Part shown: positions 47,271 to 59,300 of the stretch, in pieces
How positions within the stretch are numbered: the first letter of the stretch is position 1
How the letters are laid out: each line of letters opens with the position of its first letter
Assembly (NCBI RefSeq): GCF_965363235.1
Contig: NC_134841.1
Span: forward strand, 62,021,078-62,085,077
Length of the DNA: 64,000 bases
Reading direction: 5' to 3'
Source of the DNA: Mytilus galloprovincialis
Lineage: Eukaryota; Mollusca; Bivalvia; Mytilida; Mytilidae
Translations under genes and position numbers: made by a program
Notes under the pieces: generated by a model
Seen by the model: the letters and a program-made list of their open reading frames with translations, nothing else
Told to the model about the DNA's origin: nothing
The model's database searches: none

Positions 47271-47987
47271 TAGACCCCGTTCACACTAGCATTTTTTTAT
47301 CGATCTAATTTGAACCGATCTAAATAAAACCAGTAAGCGTTCACATTATCTTAAAATCATAACGATCTCTATCGGTCTAATATGAACCACTGCGTTCACA
47401 CTACAATTAAAAACGCAATCGATCTAACCTTTCTATCCGTAAAACTGTAAACATTGTGTATAAATAGAACTGATTTATCAAATTCATGTGTTGATACACT
47501 GATACACACTCTTGAAAAAAAATGGATAAAGTTATTGTTTCTCTTGAATCACAAGTTAAATTTTGATACTGGTGTTATTGCAGTTTTCTTGAATTTTAAA
47601 AAAAAATATAGCTGTAGCAACGAAGTTCCAACACGACGCCGGAAATACTGCGGTTCCTGCAAAAAAAAATCAACATAAGAAAAGAAGACACAGATTTCGC
47701 AAATTTATGCTACGGCGAAGACAATATGTTTGCAGTTTGTTTTAAAGATCCTTTAAGACAGAAATATGGGTTAAACAATCGTACTAGTTAAAACCGATCT
47801 CTGCGTTCACATTTAAAGTAAGATCGGTTTACTTTAGATCGATTCAAACTAACCTACCTCTTTTGGTGTTTTAGTTTAGACCGATTGAAGATCGATTCTA
47901 AGCGTTCACATTAGCCCTTAAACCGATCTAAAGTGAACCGGTCTAGTTTAAATGAATAAAAATGTCCTAGTGTGAACGGGGGGTCTA
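47271..47987. mobile_element. Inverted-repeat element with GTTCACACTAG ends (717 bp, nested)
   Basis: Left end ttagaccccgttcacactag; right end reversed reads ttagaccccccgttcacact then ag. The interior repeats 'accgatcta' and 'atcgatcta' motifs and 'gcgttcaca'. No transposase. Confidence 0.75.
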
Positions 47988-48287
47988 AGTCTATTGCAAT
48001 AATTTTATTAATGTTATATTCTTAAAAAAAAAAGTCCAAATATGATATGAAATAGTTAACATGTATTAAGTCCATTAGGTATGAGATGGTAGATGCATTT
48101 GGCCCATAGGGTACGAAATTGATATTATCGTTGGTACGAAATTGATATTATCGTGGGTACGAAGTTGATATTATCATGGCTACGAAATTGATATTATTGT
48201 GTGTACTAAATGGTAAATGTTGGGTATGAAAGGCAAATTTGGGTACGAACTGGCAGATGTACGAAACGGTCAAGGTACAAAATGACT

Positions 48288-50690
48288 TGCTTCCGAATAT
48301 TTTGCAACAAAATTCTATCTTTCCATTGAGTTTTACTTTTTTTAATATTATCATATTTTTAATTATATACATTTATCATAATATATTTAGTAGTAGATAC
48401 AGTAGTTTTGAATATGCTGTTTAATCCATATCGCGCAACTTTGATGCGCACCCTTTACTATACCAAACTCCTATCCTTTATCACAACCTTTATCACACCC
48501 CTAAAAAAAAATTATTATTTTTTTTTTTACATAAAGTCAGTTTTTATTTATGTAAACTTAAGAAATAATTTTCCTCAAAATAGGTCCAAAATGAACGGTC
48601 ATTCGGGCGTGACTTAATTTATTGAATAACGTCATTGATTGGCATGTGACGTCACGAACGTCAAGTTTTCATATTTTTTGGCACACTAAATGCAACTATA
48701 AAAAATACAAAACACACAAAAAAATACAATAAACAAAGTATTTTTAAAACAACAGCACGCAAATTGTAATGTAACCCAGGTGCTTCGGATAAGTAATTGA
48801 GCAGTTCTTTTAAAAGGCTTTTTTTTAAAACAAGACAAAAGTAGAACTGAAGGTTACCCAGTGCTATGGATCAGAAAACAATTCATATCATATAATACTC
48901 TCCTGTTGAAATATATGATAAAGTGTAAAAAGCATGGCAAAATCCGTATCACATGACATGCCGTATCTCGGGATGATACGACATATGATACGGATTTTGC
49001 CATGTATTATTCCCTATGTATTCTTTTACGAAATTCAAAACTAGGTATTGACCAAATTGTATATATCTGTAATTAAACGAATCGAAACAAACAATTTGTT
49101 TTCGATGAGACGTATATTAACTAAATATATCCAGGAAGATTTATAGTTTATTTATTAGTCTATCCATTTGTAAAATAAACCATTATTATTAATGTCTTTT
49201 ATTCGTATCATTATTTTCATTTTCTCATCAATTTATTATAATAGAAATAGTTGTATGTTAACAAAAGAGGATTTCGAGAACTGTTATCATGTAAAATTCT
49301 TGATATAAAGGTTTTCATCAGCTGTAATTCAAACGGCATATGTATGAACCCGCAACAAAATGTCAATGGCTAATAATTTTACTCCTGTACAGATATAGGT
49401 TACATGTTTTTTTTTCTGCTTAAACAAGGATTTCCATAATAACAAAATGTTAAAGATATTATTATAATGATTTGAATATTGTCATAATTTTGATTTTCCC
49501 TAGAGTTTTAAGATATTACAGGATTTAATTTTATTTTGGTGGATTTTGTCAAACCGGGTATATGGTTTTCCGGCTAAAAACCTCATACAGTTTCCAAGCT
49601 TAAATCTATATTATATATGATGTTTGTACATATACTAGATAAGGTTAAACTTATTATTAGAATTTCTATTTTCGTTAAAGTTTTCATAGATGGTTTGTCC
49701 AACTTAAACTTCCTATGTTTCCGAGCTAGAACGTTATGCATGGTGTTAGTACATATACTATTAGTGGGAGATATCAGAAATTTACCATATATGACAGGAT
49801 GTTTAACTTGTTAGTCATGTTTATGTCCCGGGTCAAAAAGTTGTGTCGTTTACTTTTGTCGTTACATAATGAAATAAAAATTCATTTATAAAGACTTCAC
49901 CATTTTGTAAAATTTATTATTTTCTGTAAATATTGTCACATCACTCCCATATCCATCAAGACAACTTGATCATTTTGTAACTGGAAATGACACTCACATG
50001 TACATTTTGTATTAATAACATTCACCCTTTTTACTTCCTGGTAACCCTGCAAAATTTGAGATTTGAAATCTTGAAAGATTAACAACAGTAATATTTCCTA
50101 TATAATATAAATATCATAACTACTATGGGCCATATAATGTGTTTTTGAGTCATATCCATTTCCAACTGCTTACTTTTAAAAAAAAATTTGTGGCAATATA
50201 TTTATGCATGCAGCAGGGGCATTATATGTGTCTAGTTTATTTATTAACGTCAACTTGCTTTGAAACAAACTTACGATTATACTTAATATGTTTTGCGAGT
50301 TCGATAAATCAAGACTGATACCGAATTTGAATAATAAAAATGAATCTAAAGAAATTTGAAAAGTAATATTATAAAATGTTATTTTTTATTCGTTGTTTTC
50401 TTTGGATTGACAAAATAACAAACAAATCTATTCTTATATAAGAACACACTAACTTTTGACCGATATAATGAATAGAAATATATATATACATGTACGATAT
50501 AGCGAAATGTTACACACATCTGCAATTTCAGCTAAATGTTATGATAAAGTTGTGTTTTTTGTCAAGGAAACCGTATAAATGTATCTCAAGATCTTTTTTG
50601 TAGTTACGAGGGAATAAATGTATTATCTTTTATAATTAGATATATATTAAACTTTGTTTTCACAATTTGTGCTAAAAAATCAAAGCAACA
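48288..50690. other. Intergenic AT-rich sequence; one long hairpin
   Basis: No gene recognised. A CRE-like palindrome tgacgtca lies at about 48648-48655. The hairpin at 48933-49004 is listed separately. Open frames here are short and lack domain signals. Confidence 0.35.
48933..49004. repeat. Perfect 19-bp-armed hairpin
   Basis: catggcaaaatccgtatca (48933-48951) pairs exactly with its reverse complement at 48986-49004, and the 34-nt middle holds a second weaker pair (ccgtatc/gatacg). It could be a small foldback element. Confidence 0.7.
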
Positions 50691-50694
50691 AGTT

Positions 50695-50800
50695 AATAGT
50701 TTCATGCGTCCGACGCCCTTTCATCAGGAACGCTCAAAGTCGAATATTCGAAAGCCGAGGATGTACAAGAACCAAAACAGTGGAAGAGTAACATTACCCC
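50695..50800 (+). mobile_element. Repeat R6 ('TCATCAGGAAC') copy
   Basis: 'catgcgtccgacgccctttc', 'atcaggaacgctcaaagtcg', 'aatattcgaaagccgaggat'. Related copies lie in both C1q gene introns near 56740-56815 and 62900-62980. Confidence 0.55.
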
Positions 50801-51084
50801 AAAGCATATACAAAATAGCCAAATTTATCAAAGTAAACTATGTGCGAGGGATTTGAAACCTTAGTTTCTGTATAATTTCATAATTTATAAACGGACAATT
50901 TGAGAAAGGTTTGTTCTCAATCATGTCAGTACTATAGTGCTGCCTTCTGAGCTGATAATACTCTCGGGGACAGCAGTTATATTTAACGTGTAAGAGGGGA
51001 TTATATAACAACATTATTCCTGTTTCAGGGTTTTTCATTTATCTCCGTACTGCTTCTAGCACCATAGACGACACGGCCAATGAT

Positions 51085-51345
51085 TATGAAAATAAGAAGA
51101 CGTGGTATGATTGCCAATGAGATAACTCTCCACAAGAGACCAAATGACACCGAAATCAACAACTATATGTCACTGTAAAACCTTCAACATCGAACAAACC
51201 CCATACCGCATAGTAAGCTATGAAAGGCCCCGGAATGACAAATGTAAAACAATTTAAACGAGAAAACTACGGCCTGATTAATGTACGAAACGAAAACAAA
51301 TATGATACTCAGCTAAAAACGACAACCGATGAATGACAGACTTCT
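51085..51345 (+). mobile_element. Dispersed repeat R1, copy
   Basis: 'aataagaagacgtggtatga' to 'gaatgacagacttcttactt'; diverged. Confidence 0.68.
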
Positions 51346-51525
51346 TACTTGGTGGCTAGATTTCAGTTGCTCTGGAAGGGTAGACATTTCCTGCTAAAAA
51401 AAGAACACCCGTCGTGTTGCTTGTGCACGTACAAACCCATCGATAAGACGTTTTTGGTAGGTCACAATCGAGGAAAAAAAGACAGGATTGTGGTTACAAT
51501 TGGTATTTATCCGTCGTCATTCTAT
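51346..51525 (-). mobile_element. Repeat R2, diverged reverse copy
   Basis: 'gctctggaagggtagacatt' and 'caaacccatcgataagac' resemble 53260-53370, the 3' region of the reverse-transcriptase fossil. Confidence 0.4.
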
Positions 51526-52799
51526 ATTCTGCAATAGATCTGGTATACACCTTACCTACCCACTTCACTATAAATAATGTTGTTATATGAAATTATCCTT
51601 TTATTCTATTAGGGATAAATAATGGATTTTTTTGTCCACTATGTAAAATTCCCAATTCTGGACTGCTGGAATTTGCAAAGAATTGTTTATAGATGGAGCT
51701 CATACTATGCATTACATTTAGGCATATGACTGTTAAGATCATTTTGATAAAATTTATTTTACAGCACAAATACCCGAAGAATGGCATGAATAGTGCAGAT
51801 ACATACATTTCTCTTAACTAACTAAATGAACAGACAAACGAGAGTGTGGGGATTGGTTAAGGCTGTCGTGACTGTCATGGCTGTGTTTTCGTTGATACAC
51901 ATAAGAATTAAAACCGAATGGATTACAAATACACATCGTCGTGTGAATATTGAAGTGTTATATGCCCACTTTTGATCAAAATGGGGATAGCTACATGCAT
52001 ATGTTTGATATCCAAATGTAATGGTCTCCATATCAAATTGTACTACGGGATTTCTACAACCTCATTCTGGAATAGTGTGTACACATTTTTGTGTTTAGTA
52101 CATTGACGGTCTCAATCTCATACTAAACTTATCAGTTTTTGACAGTTGTGTTTCCAATAAATGGATTTAGGCTCATGATATTTAGGGCCTTTGGATAACA
52201 CATTGTGCATAGAGTTTTCATGTCACCAGTGATAAAGTAGCAAGTCAGGATATATATTATGAAAGGGGAACTAAAACAAGTGCAATCAGGAGGTATATAC
52301 TTGAAGTAGTTAATATTGAAATCCTGCAACACTTGTTTTTAATAGAAAGTTTTAGCTGCAATTGAATTGGTATATGTATAAGAGATAATCTGTACATATG
52401 GATCTTCAATGAGAGAAGGTACATTCGAATGAACTTAATGTTAAAGAAAGATATTGCCAAAGTTGATGGCATAGACCCATTTGTTGTTTAGTGCGACTTA
52501 ATGTCACTATTTTTTTTAAATGACGATATTGTAAAATACATTCAGGTGATATTTTCCTCTACTCCTTTTGTTTTCTAATTATTTTTTTTTTAGGACTGGA
52601 ACTCAAATTTTCTTGTTTTATGTACATTTTGAGCAGAACTGTTTCTTGTGCCTTTTCAGAAAGTAATCTCAGTCCGATCATGGTACACGTACATGTGCTA
52701 CAGATGATTTGTAACATTGTACAATAAAATCCCTTGTGCAAAATGTCACTTCATATTCTGAAACAATAGAAATGATACGGGTTTTCTTTCCAAGAAATA
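51526..52799. other. Intergenic sequence without recognised features
   Basis: AT-rich; several short open frames without domains. Confidence 0.35.
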
Positions 52800-53067
52800 T
52801 ATTACCTTAATAGTGCTATTATGTGGTACTTACTTTATTTTGCCTTTTAATTCGAGCGCCACTGGCGAGTCTTTTGTAGACGAAACGTGCGTTTCTCGTA
52901 AATACGAAATTTCAATCCTGGTATCTTTGATCAGTATATGTACAACCACTGGGTCGATGCAACTGTTGGTGAAGATTAATTTTCCCAAAGGTATCTCCAG
53001 CAAAGTAGTCAGCACTTCTGTGTTGACTTCAGTTATTGAGATGCTACTGGAAATGACTTGAGTCATA
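52800..53067 (+). mobile_element. Retrozyme / pseudo-LTR copy with degraded hammerhead
   Basis: 'ttattttgccttttaattcg' through 'caaccactgggtcgatgcaa' to 'agcacttctgtgttgact' matches the unit repeated at 54600-55160 and 63240-63860. It lies directly beyond the 3' end of the reverse-transcriptase fossil. Confidence 0.65.
52856..52899 (+). ncRNA. Degraded hammerhead ribozyme motif
   Basis: Stem II (gtct/agac) and GAAA are kept but the CUGAUGA box and stem III depart from consensus; probably inactive. Confidence 0.5.
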
Positions 53068-53074
53068 GATATTT

Positions 53075-54550
53075 TCATAATTATAAAAGAGGGACGAAAG
53101 GTACCAGAGGGACAGTCAAAATCATAAATTGAAAATAAACTGACAACGCCATGTCTACAAATGAAAAAGACAAACAGACAAACAATAGACCACATGACAC
53201 AACATGGAAAACTAAAGAATAGGCAACACGAACCCGACCAAAAACTAGGGGTGATCTCAGGTGCTCCGGAAGGGTAAGCAGATCATGTTCCACATGTGGC
53301 ACCCGTCGTGTTGCTCATGTGGTAACAAATCCGGTAAATAGTCTAACTCGGTAGATCACATTCATGAAAGAGAAGGGGATTGTAGTACGACGCAAGGAAC
53401 ATGTCCGATATCATTTGTTAAACGGTTATTCCATAACGGTCAACCAACTCGTGATGGCGTCCGTAAAATTTCTGAAGGGATGATTTCAACTTTAACATTT
53501 GGAACTCTTGGTTTAATAGCTTCCTTGTGAGCAGCAACCCTCTATTAAGATTATCATGATAGGAAATGAAAGCCCGAGAATATCGTATCAATTGCGAGAT
53601 ATATACCCCGTATGCAGGTGCTGCCGGAATGCTGCTACTTAGAAATGGAAAGTTTACAATTGGAAAGCTGAAATCATCTCTTTTGTCGTAAAGTTTTGTT
53701 TTCAACGTACCCTCATTGTCTATTTCTAGATGTAAGTCAAGATATGAGGCCAACTTAACTGTGTCTGAAGTATCCTTTATCTCTAGTTCGAAGGGATAGA
53801 TGAGTTCAACATAGTCACCAAATTTTGGATTATTTAGTGAAAGAACATCATCTATATAGCGGAAAGTAGAGTTAAGAAGTTGATGAATGAAGTCAACCTC
53901 ATAATAATAAAGAAACAAGTCGGCAAGAAGAGAGGCACAATTTGTTCCCATTGGAATGTCGACAGTCTGTTGAAAAAACACGTCCTCCGAACGTAACAAA
54001 TATGTTGTCAATCAAGAAATTAAGCATCTTGCTAATGTCAGTTTTAGAGAATTTTTTGTTTGAATCAGAGTGATCCTTTACAAAGAAGGATGTGTCCCTC
54101 CCTAAGACAAGACACTTGTATCTACGTTGTCCATTCTTTTTTATGAAACAAAGCAATACCAACTCTTTTAATTTTTCTTTAAGTATGGAATGTGGAATAC
54201 TTGTGTAAAGTGTAGAAAAGTCAAATGTTTTAATACTATTACAGGATAAAAGAGAGTTAGATTGTATTTACTCTAAAAGATCTTTGGAATTTTTTAAGTA
54301 TCCACATCTGATTCACGCCACCTCTAGAATAGGCAGTTTCACAATAACTTTGAAGCCCATCTTTGATTGCTGATAAAATAGATGTTAACAATTTAGAAAG
54401 AGGTTTCGTGGAGCACTTGGAAGACCCAGCAATATACCGTTGTTTGTGAGGACACTTATGCAGTTTCGGTATCCAATACAGTGATGGAAGATCCAGTTCT
54501 TCATCTTTGATTTAAATTACAAAGGAACAGACCTATGATTATCCAGGATT
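53075..54550 (-). mobile_element. Broken reverse-transcriptase retroelement (Penelope-like or related) with 3' UTR
   Basis: Minus-strand frames carry reverse-transcriptase signatures: an IPMGTNC...ADLFLYY block and the catalytic FRYIDDVLSL. The 3' UTR runs to about 53075 and is repeat R2, which occurs as 5'-truncated copies elsewhere in the window, as for target-primed retroelements. The copy is old and broken (a few breaks) and lacks its 5' part. No capsid, protease or integrase is seen. Penelope-like is my preferred family given the adjoining hammerhead repeats, but the class is not certain. Confidence 0.7.
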
Positions 54551-54718
54551 TCCTCTTTGGTAAGTGTCTTGAGGGTATATTTTGAATTTTTGAAACATTA
54601 AGGCTTTTCTACCTCAGGAATACCTTAGCTGTATTTGGAAAAACAATTTAGGAATTTTTTTTCCTCATGCTCTTCAACTTCGTACTCTATTTGGCCTTTT
54701 TAACAATTTTTTATTTGA

Positions 54719-54759
54719 GCGTTGATGAGTCTTTTGTAGACGAAACGCGCGTCTGGCGT
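54719..54759 (+). ncRNA. Hammerhead ribozyme motif (degraded core)
   Basis: Stem II, GAAA, stem III and cleavage site match the intact copies, but the region of stem I and the CUGAUGA box is incomplete. Confidence 0.55.
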
Positions 54760-55066
54760 AAATACGAAATTTTAATCTTAGTATCTTTGATGAGTATATG
54801 TACAACCACTGGGTCGATGCCACTGCTGGTGGACATTTATTTCCAGAGGATATCACCAGCCCAGTAGTCAGCACTTCTGAGTTGACCTGAGTTATCAATG
54901 ATATGTTTATAAGTATGAATTAACTGTTAATAAAAAAAAATTTAAATACTAAGGCTTTTCTGCCTCAGGAAAAGATAACCTTAGCTGTATTTGGCAAAAC
55001 TTTTAGGAATTTTCAATGCTCTTCAACTTTGTACTTATTTTGCCTTTTAACCAATTATTGATTCGA

Positions 55067-55110
55067 GTGTCACTGATGAGTCTTTTGAAGACGAAACGCG
55101 CGTCTGGCGT
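55067..55110 (+). ncRNA. Hammerhead ribozyme motif (intact core) 2
   Basis: Stem I gtgtca/tggcgt (with G-U pairs), CUGAUGA, stem II gtct/agac, GAAA, stem III acgc/gcgt, cleavage base C at 55104. It lies 351 bp (allowing for a small gap) after the motif at 54719. Confidence 0.75.
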
Positions 55111-55200
55111 AAATATCAAATTTCATTCCTGGTATCTTTGATGAGTTTATTTGTAGACGAAAACTCGCGTCTTGTGTCGAAAAACATAAGCCTGGTATCT

Positions 55201-55958
55201 TTGATGTGTTAATTTTATTTAAATATATATAATATATAAGCGTAGTGCCAAATAAATTTAGATGGAATATAAACCCATGGGAATTTTTTATATGAATTAT
55301 TACACATTTTTTTCTTTTTTTTTTTTAAAGCAAAGCAATCCAGAAACTACCTTAGAGTACGTAAAATATTTATTTCTTAACTGTCAAACATAAATTCAAA
55401 AATCGATAAAATCAACACAAAATCTCACAGTTAAATTAAAACAATTGTCCTCATAACACAGTCATGGGGAATGAGATCAGGAGACAAGCCTTTTCAATCT
55501 TGATTTGTAGTTATATGATTTAATCTGATTTTAAGTGTGGTTTTTTTTTTTTGTCAAAAACAATATAGTTTAAATAGTTTAATTTTATCAATGCAGGTGA
55601 TTAAATGTAGAAACTGTAGCTTTTTTTACGGTGTTTAGGGGTAAGTAGGAACCGAAGCCTTGTACAGCCTTGAATCTGAACAGAAAAAAACGGCAGCGTT
55701 TTAGTCACAAACATGACAGTGAAGATTTGGCAGAAGAAGAGTGGAGTACGTTGCACTTAAAAGTTTTTTATGAGGAGAATTGGTGGACCCTATTGAAAAG
55801 AAATTCCAATTCAGGAAAATTATGAGGTGTTTTTTAATTACGGTAATACAAACTAAAGTTGACAGAATTACAGACAAAACTATGAAGACAATATCAATAA
55901 TATTAGGCACTGCTATCTGTCAAAAACGTAACAATACATTTGCACGAAAAAAAACAAT
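55201..55958. other. 3' flank of C1q gene 1
   Basis: Contains sequence near 55240-55310 that matches 61890-61975 beyond C1q gene 2, so the segmental duplication reaches past the stop codons. T-runs and no other gene. Confidence 0.45.
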
Positions 55959-56368
55959 TTACATTGTTGCTATTAGGAACCCTGTAAATGATGCCAGTCT
56001 ATTACCATGGAGTCGTTCTGTCTGTTTATTGCTGTTTGTTCTACGGGTCACTTCAATGATATCACCTTTCTTTAGTTCTAAAATCGCTTCCATGTCAGCA
56101 GTATTATAATTTTGTGCTGCAGTACTACGAGCGACTTCAATCCCGTTTTTGTTCATTTGCAGAAAAACACTATGATAACTTTGCGACATCCCAGTACTTC
56201 CGAAACGATACAATCCATCAAAAGGCGCAATGAATTTTCCTGTTTTCGGATTATAACCTTTACCAATGTTAGTGTATACCTGATCAAAAACTACTGTTTG
56301 ACTAAACTCAAGGTCGAGATCTCTGGTTGAGATTGCGTAGAAAGCGATGATTCCTTGCTTAGTCCCAT
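55959..56368 (-). CDS. C1q gene 1, exon 3 (C1q domain)
   Basis: 410 nt after ttctctttag, ending with TAA. It holds the whole C1q domain, as is common in this family, and is exactly as long as the gene 2 exon. Confidence 0.9.
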
Positions 56369-59300
56369 CTAAAGAGAAAGAAAACACATCAAAATAGACA
56401 TTTAGTGGCAGTAATATATAAAAATATTTACCTTAGATTAAGACATATAATCGTCCGATTATAATGGTTTTTTGTCAATGGTATGAGGAAATAGACATTA
56501 TGTGGATAACTGGAAACAATTTACAACAATCCCATGATACTGGAAATTATGAGCAATATCAATCGTATAGCGTTTTTATTGGTGCTGTTCATCATCTGGA
56601 TCACAGTCACTGGAAGAACTGAAACAATAACCTGCACTGAGCAATTCTTTTTTTACGTTTTTTTATTTTATTTGATATTCACCGATAACCACTAAAACGA
56701 AGTTCATTGAATACTACAAAATAAAAACAACAGTTTATAAATTATATGTGTCCGACGCGTTTTCTGAATAAACCTTCATCAGGAACTCTCAAAGCAAAGA
56801 ATGTATACGAAACAAATCAGTTGAAGAGCTACTTGTCAAAAAAAGGACCTAATTTGTTTTGCTAAATTATATAGAGTTAAATAAATTAATGAATTTAAAA
56901 AGTAAAGTACCTTGATATCTAAAATGAAAAAAGTTTGCGTTTGCAATGTTGCAAATGGATGGATCCAACAGTGTGATCACACATGTACCGAACTTGTAAA
57001 AAAAGAAACAGGAACAAACGACAATCACTGAATTTCAGGTTGGTTTACTTGGAATAGCACATGCAAAATATGGTGGTGCTAAGCATGTTTGTTGGAGCCA
57101 AACATTTCCCCCTAATCTTCGACAGTGGTGAACCGGTACAACATAGGAACAAACTACACAAATTAGTTGAAAAAGTGTTCATTATAGTTAAATGTGATTT
57201 ACTGTATCTGCCTACAACACTGTAGTTTTCTTACAAGATTATAGTATCTGTCTTAAATGCTTATAGTAGGCAATGGATATTTTAATCTTAATATTGTAAT
57301 GTTAATTTAGATTTCGAGGAATTAAACCACAGAAGAGCTAAAAATCAAGTATGGTTCTGCATTGGTTTATGGTGGATACAAATGTAGCAAACTCCCCGGC
57401 AGTTCCAGTTCCGATCCGCATACGGGTCCGCATACTACTCTACACTAATGATGGAGTAAAGGAAAATAGTTCCGGAACGGAAACGATCACTGTTCGGAGT
57501 TTGCAAATGTAGTTGTCTCATTTACAAGCATACCGCAGATCGTATTTTCAAATGTAAAAAATGAAAGAGAAAAAGGAATAAGAGAGCACTGTTCCTGTTG
57601 TGAAATCACTTACCGTTAGACTTTTCGTTGCTTGTTGAGTTCTTCGAGTCCCTAATGACATTCAATATCTCGTCTTTTGAATCTTTTATAAGCTGAGCTA
57701 TTTCTAAAAGAAAACATGATACATTATCGTGCCATGATATGTTTGTGTATGTTTCCTAAACAGTTTATTGGTATCATATATAGAGCCTGTGTTTTTCAAA
57801 TCAATTATTGCGAGAGTTGTGAGCGTCACTGATGAGTCTTGTGTAGACGAAACGCGCGTCTGACGTACTAAATTATAATCCTGGTACCTTTGATAACTAT
57901 TGATACAATATCAGTGAAGAAAACAATACATTTATTTGGTTTGCATGCTCATAAACCTAGAGACTAAAACACCTAGTTTTATCTCAATCCATCATTCAGT
58001 CCAAAATACAATGTGGACAAAATCAGGTTGCACATAGACTTGCCCTTTACAACAAACAAAATAAAGTTTCCGCAGATCGTAGTGTTTTGCCTGCGATTGA
58101 TGATGTCTGGGTAAAAGTGTAATTTGATCGCCAAAAAACTAAGTCAAAACATATAGGAAAATCTAGATTCGGACATTATCTTTTATAATACATTGTATAT
58201 TATATATCATTACTCTAAATATCAGCACACCAATTTGCCGAAGAAATTTTTGTTGTTCCCTCGCTGGGATTCGAACTGATGCTATTAGGATATCGAGACA
58301 ACACCGCCTGCACTGTGCCATATATATATTATCATAAAATGTACTCTGCCAAAATTTCCGAATAATTAAATGAAGGTTGAACATAGTTATTGATGTCTAT
58401 ATAACTTTTATCCGAGGCGTTATCTGAATATATACTGCAAAAACACTAAGTCATTAAATAATTGATAGAATACGGGAAATGACAACATATGTTGAAAATT
58501 TTACTCTGGATGCTTTATTTTGATCATAAAATATCTACTGTCTAAGTTTCATAAAATTCCAGGAATGGTTGATAAAGATATTGATGTTGAAAAACAAATT
58601 AAATGCAGACTAAACCTAAAAATTGACAACGACCAACCAATGAATGTAAGATCGCTATATCCCGCTTAGGTGGCGTTTTTCCACATGCTCAGAAAAAGGT
58701 GAAATTTAAAGTATATCTCATGTATTATTTAGCGGATACGGAGTACTTATACATTTGTTATGATCATGATAACCCTGTATGTATGTATGTGTGTTAATTG
58801 CCTTCATATTGACTTACTGTTGACCTGTTGAAACAGATCATGAAAATGACGGTATTCTGCTCTATTTGCCAGCTTTTATGTTTGGTATTCATGAGGTGAT
58901 ACTTTGAATTTAGTTTTGTAATAAGAAGGACAAATGTTTACTACTTTTGTGTCATGGATGGATAACAAATATCCTGTGTTTTTTTTTATTAAAATATCTT
59001 ATATGAGTTTGACGACGATGTATTCTAATGTCTTGGGCACTATTAACGGCATTATGAAAAAAGAAGTTTCATGAAATCTGGCAAATTTCATGATAAGGAG
59101 TTTACTTGTACGAGTTATAAATTCCGATTTTTTTTCAATTATCGCTTGATAGTGACTTTTACGTTACTTGATGGCTATAATTACCCAAACCATTTCAACA
59201 CCAACTCCCTGAAGGCTTCTTTGAACGTGGTAGATCACAATGCTACGTAAGTTAACACATAACACCCTACCCAACAGATGTTTACATCTAAAAGCCTTGA

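Larger units (their letters stand above)
45560..48287. mobile_element. 2.7-kb element with inverted clusters of TTTCGTACC repeats
   Basis: The left end (45560-45850) has many copies of 'catttcgtacc' spaced by tens of bases; the right end (48080-48287) has the reverse, 'ggtacgaaattgatattatc', repeated. The outermost 29 bp (agtcatttcgtacccttacc on the left) are inverted with about five mismatches. No transposase frame seen. Two other elements lie inside (R5 46725-47150; inverted-repeat element 47271-47987). Class unknown. Confidence 0.6.
54595..55200 (+). mobile_element. Hammerhead retrozyme / pseudo-LTR tandem dimer, period 351 bp
   Basis: The 'aaggcttttct.cctcagga' start occurs at 54600 and again at 54951. 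Each unit has 'cttagctgtatttgg', 'gctcttcaact' and a hammerhead; the first also has 'caaccactgggtcgatgcca' and 'cagcccagtagtcagcactt'. The second unit is cut short near 55160. Confidence 0.72.
55201..57010 (-). repeat. Segmental duplicate containing C1q gene 1 exon 3
   Basis: It matches 61800-63180 in exon 3, in the intron (for example 'caaatggatggatccaaca', 'gatcacaca..taccgaacttgtaa') and in the 3' flank. Matching stops where each copy has its own repeat insertion. Confidence 0.72.

Noticed and set aside
47454-47678. 74-codon open frame
   Set aside because: It lies inside an inverted-repeat element and shows no transposase or other domain.
52813-53302. Several open frames of 73-121 codons on both strands
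   Set aside because: They are made of hammerhead repeat and R2 3'-UTR sequence, which is non-coding elsewhere.
56112-56330. Plus-strand open frame over C1q gene 1
   Set aside because: It is a shadow of the minus-strand C1q coding exon.
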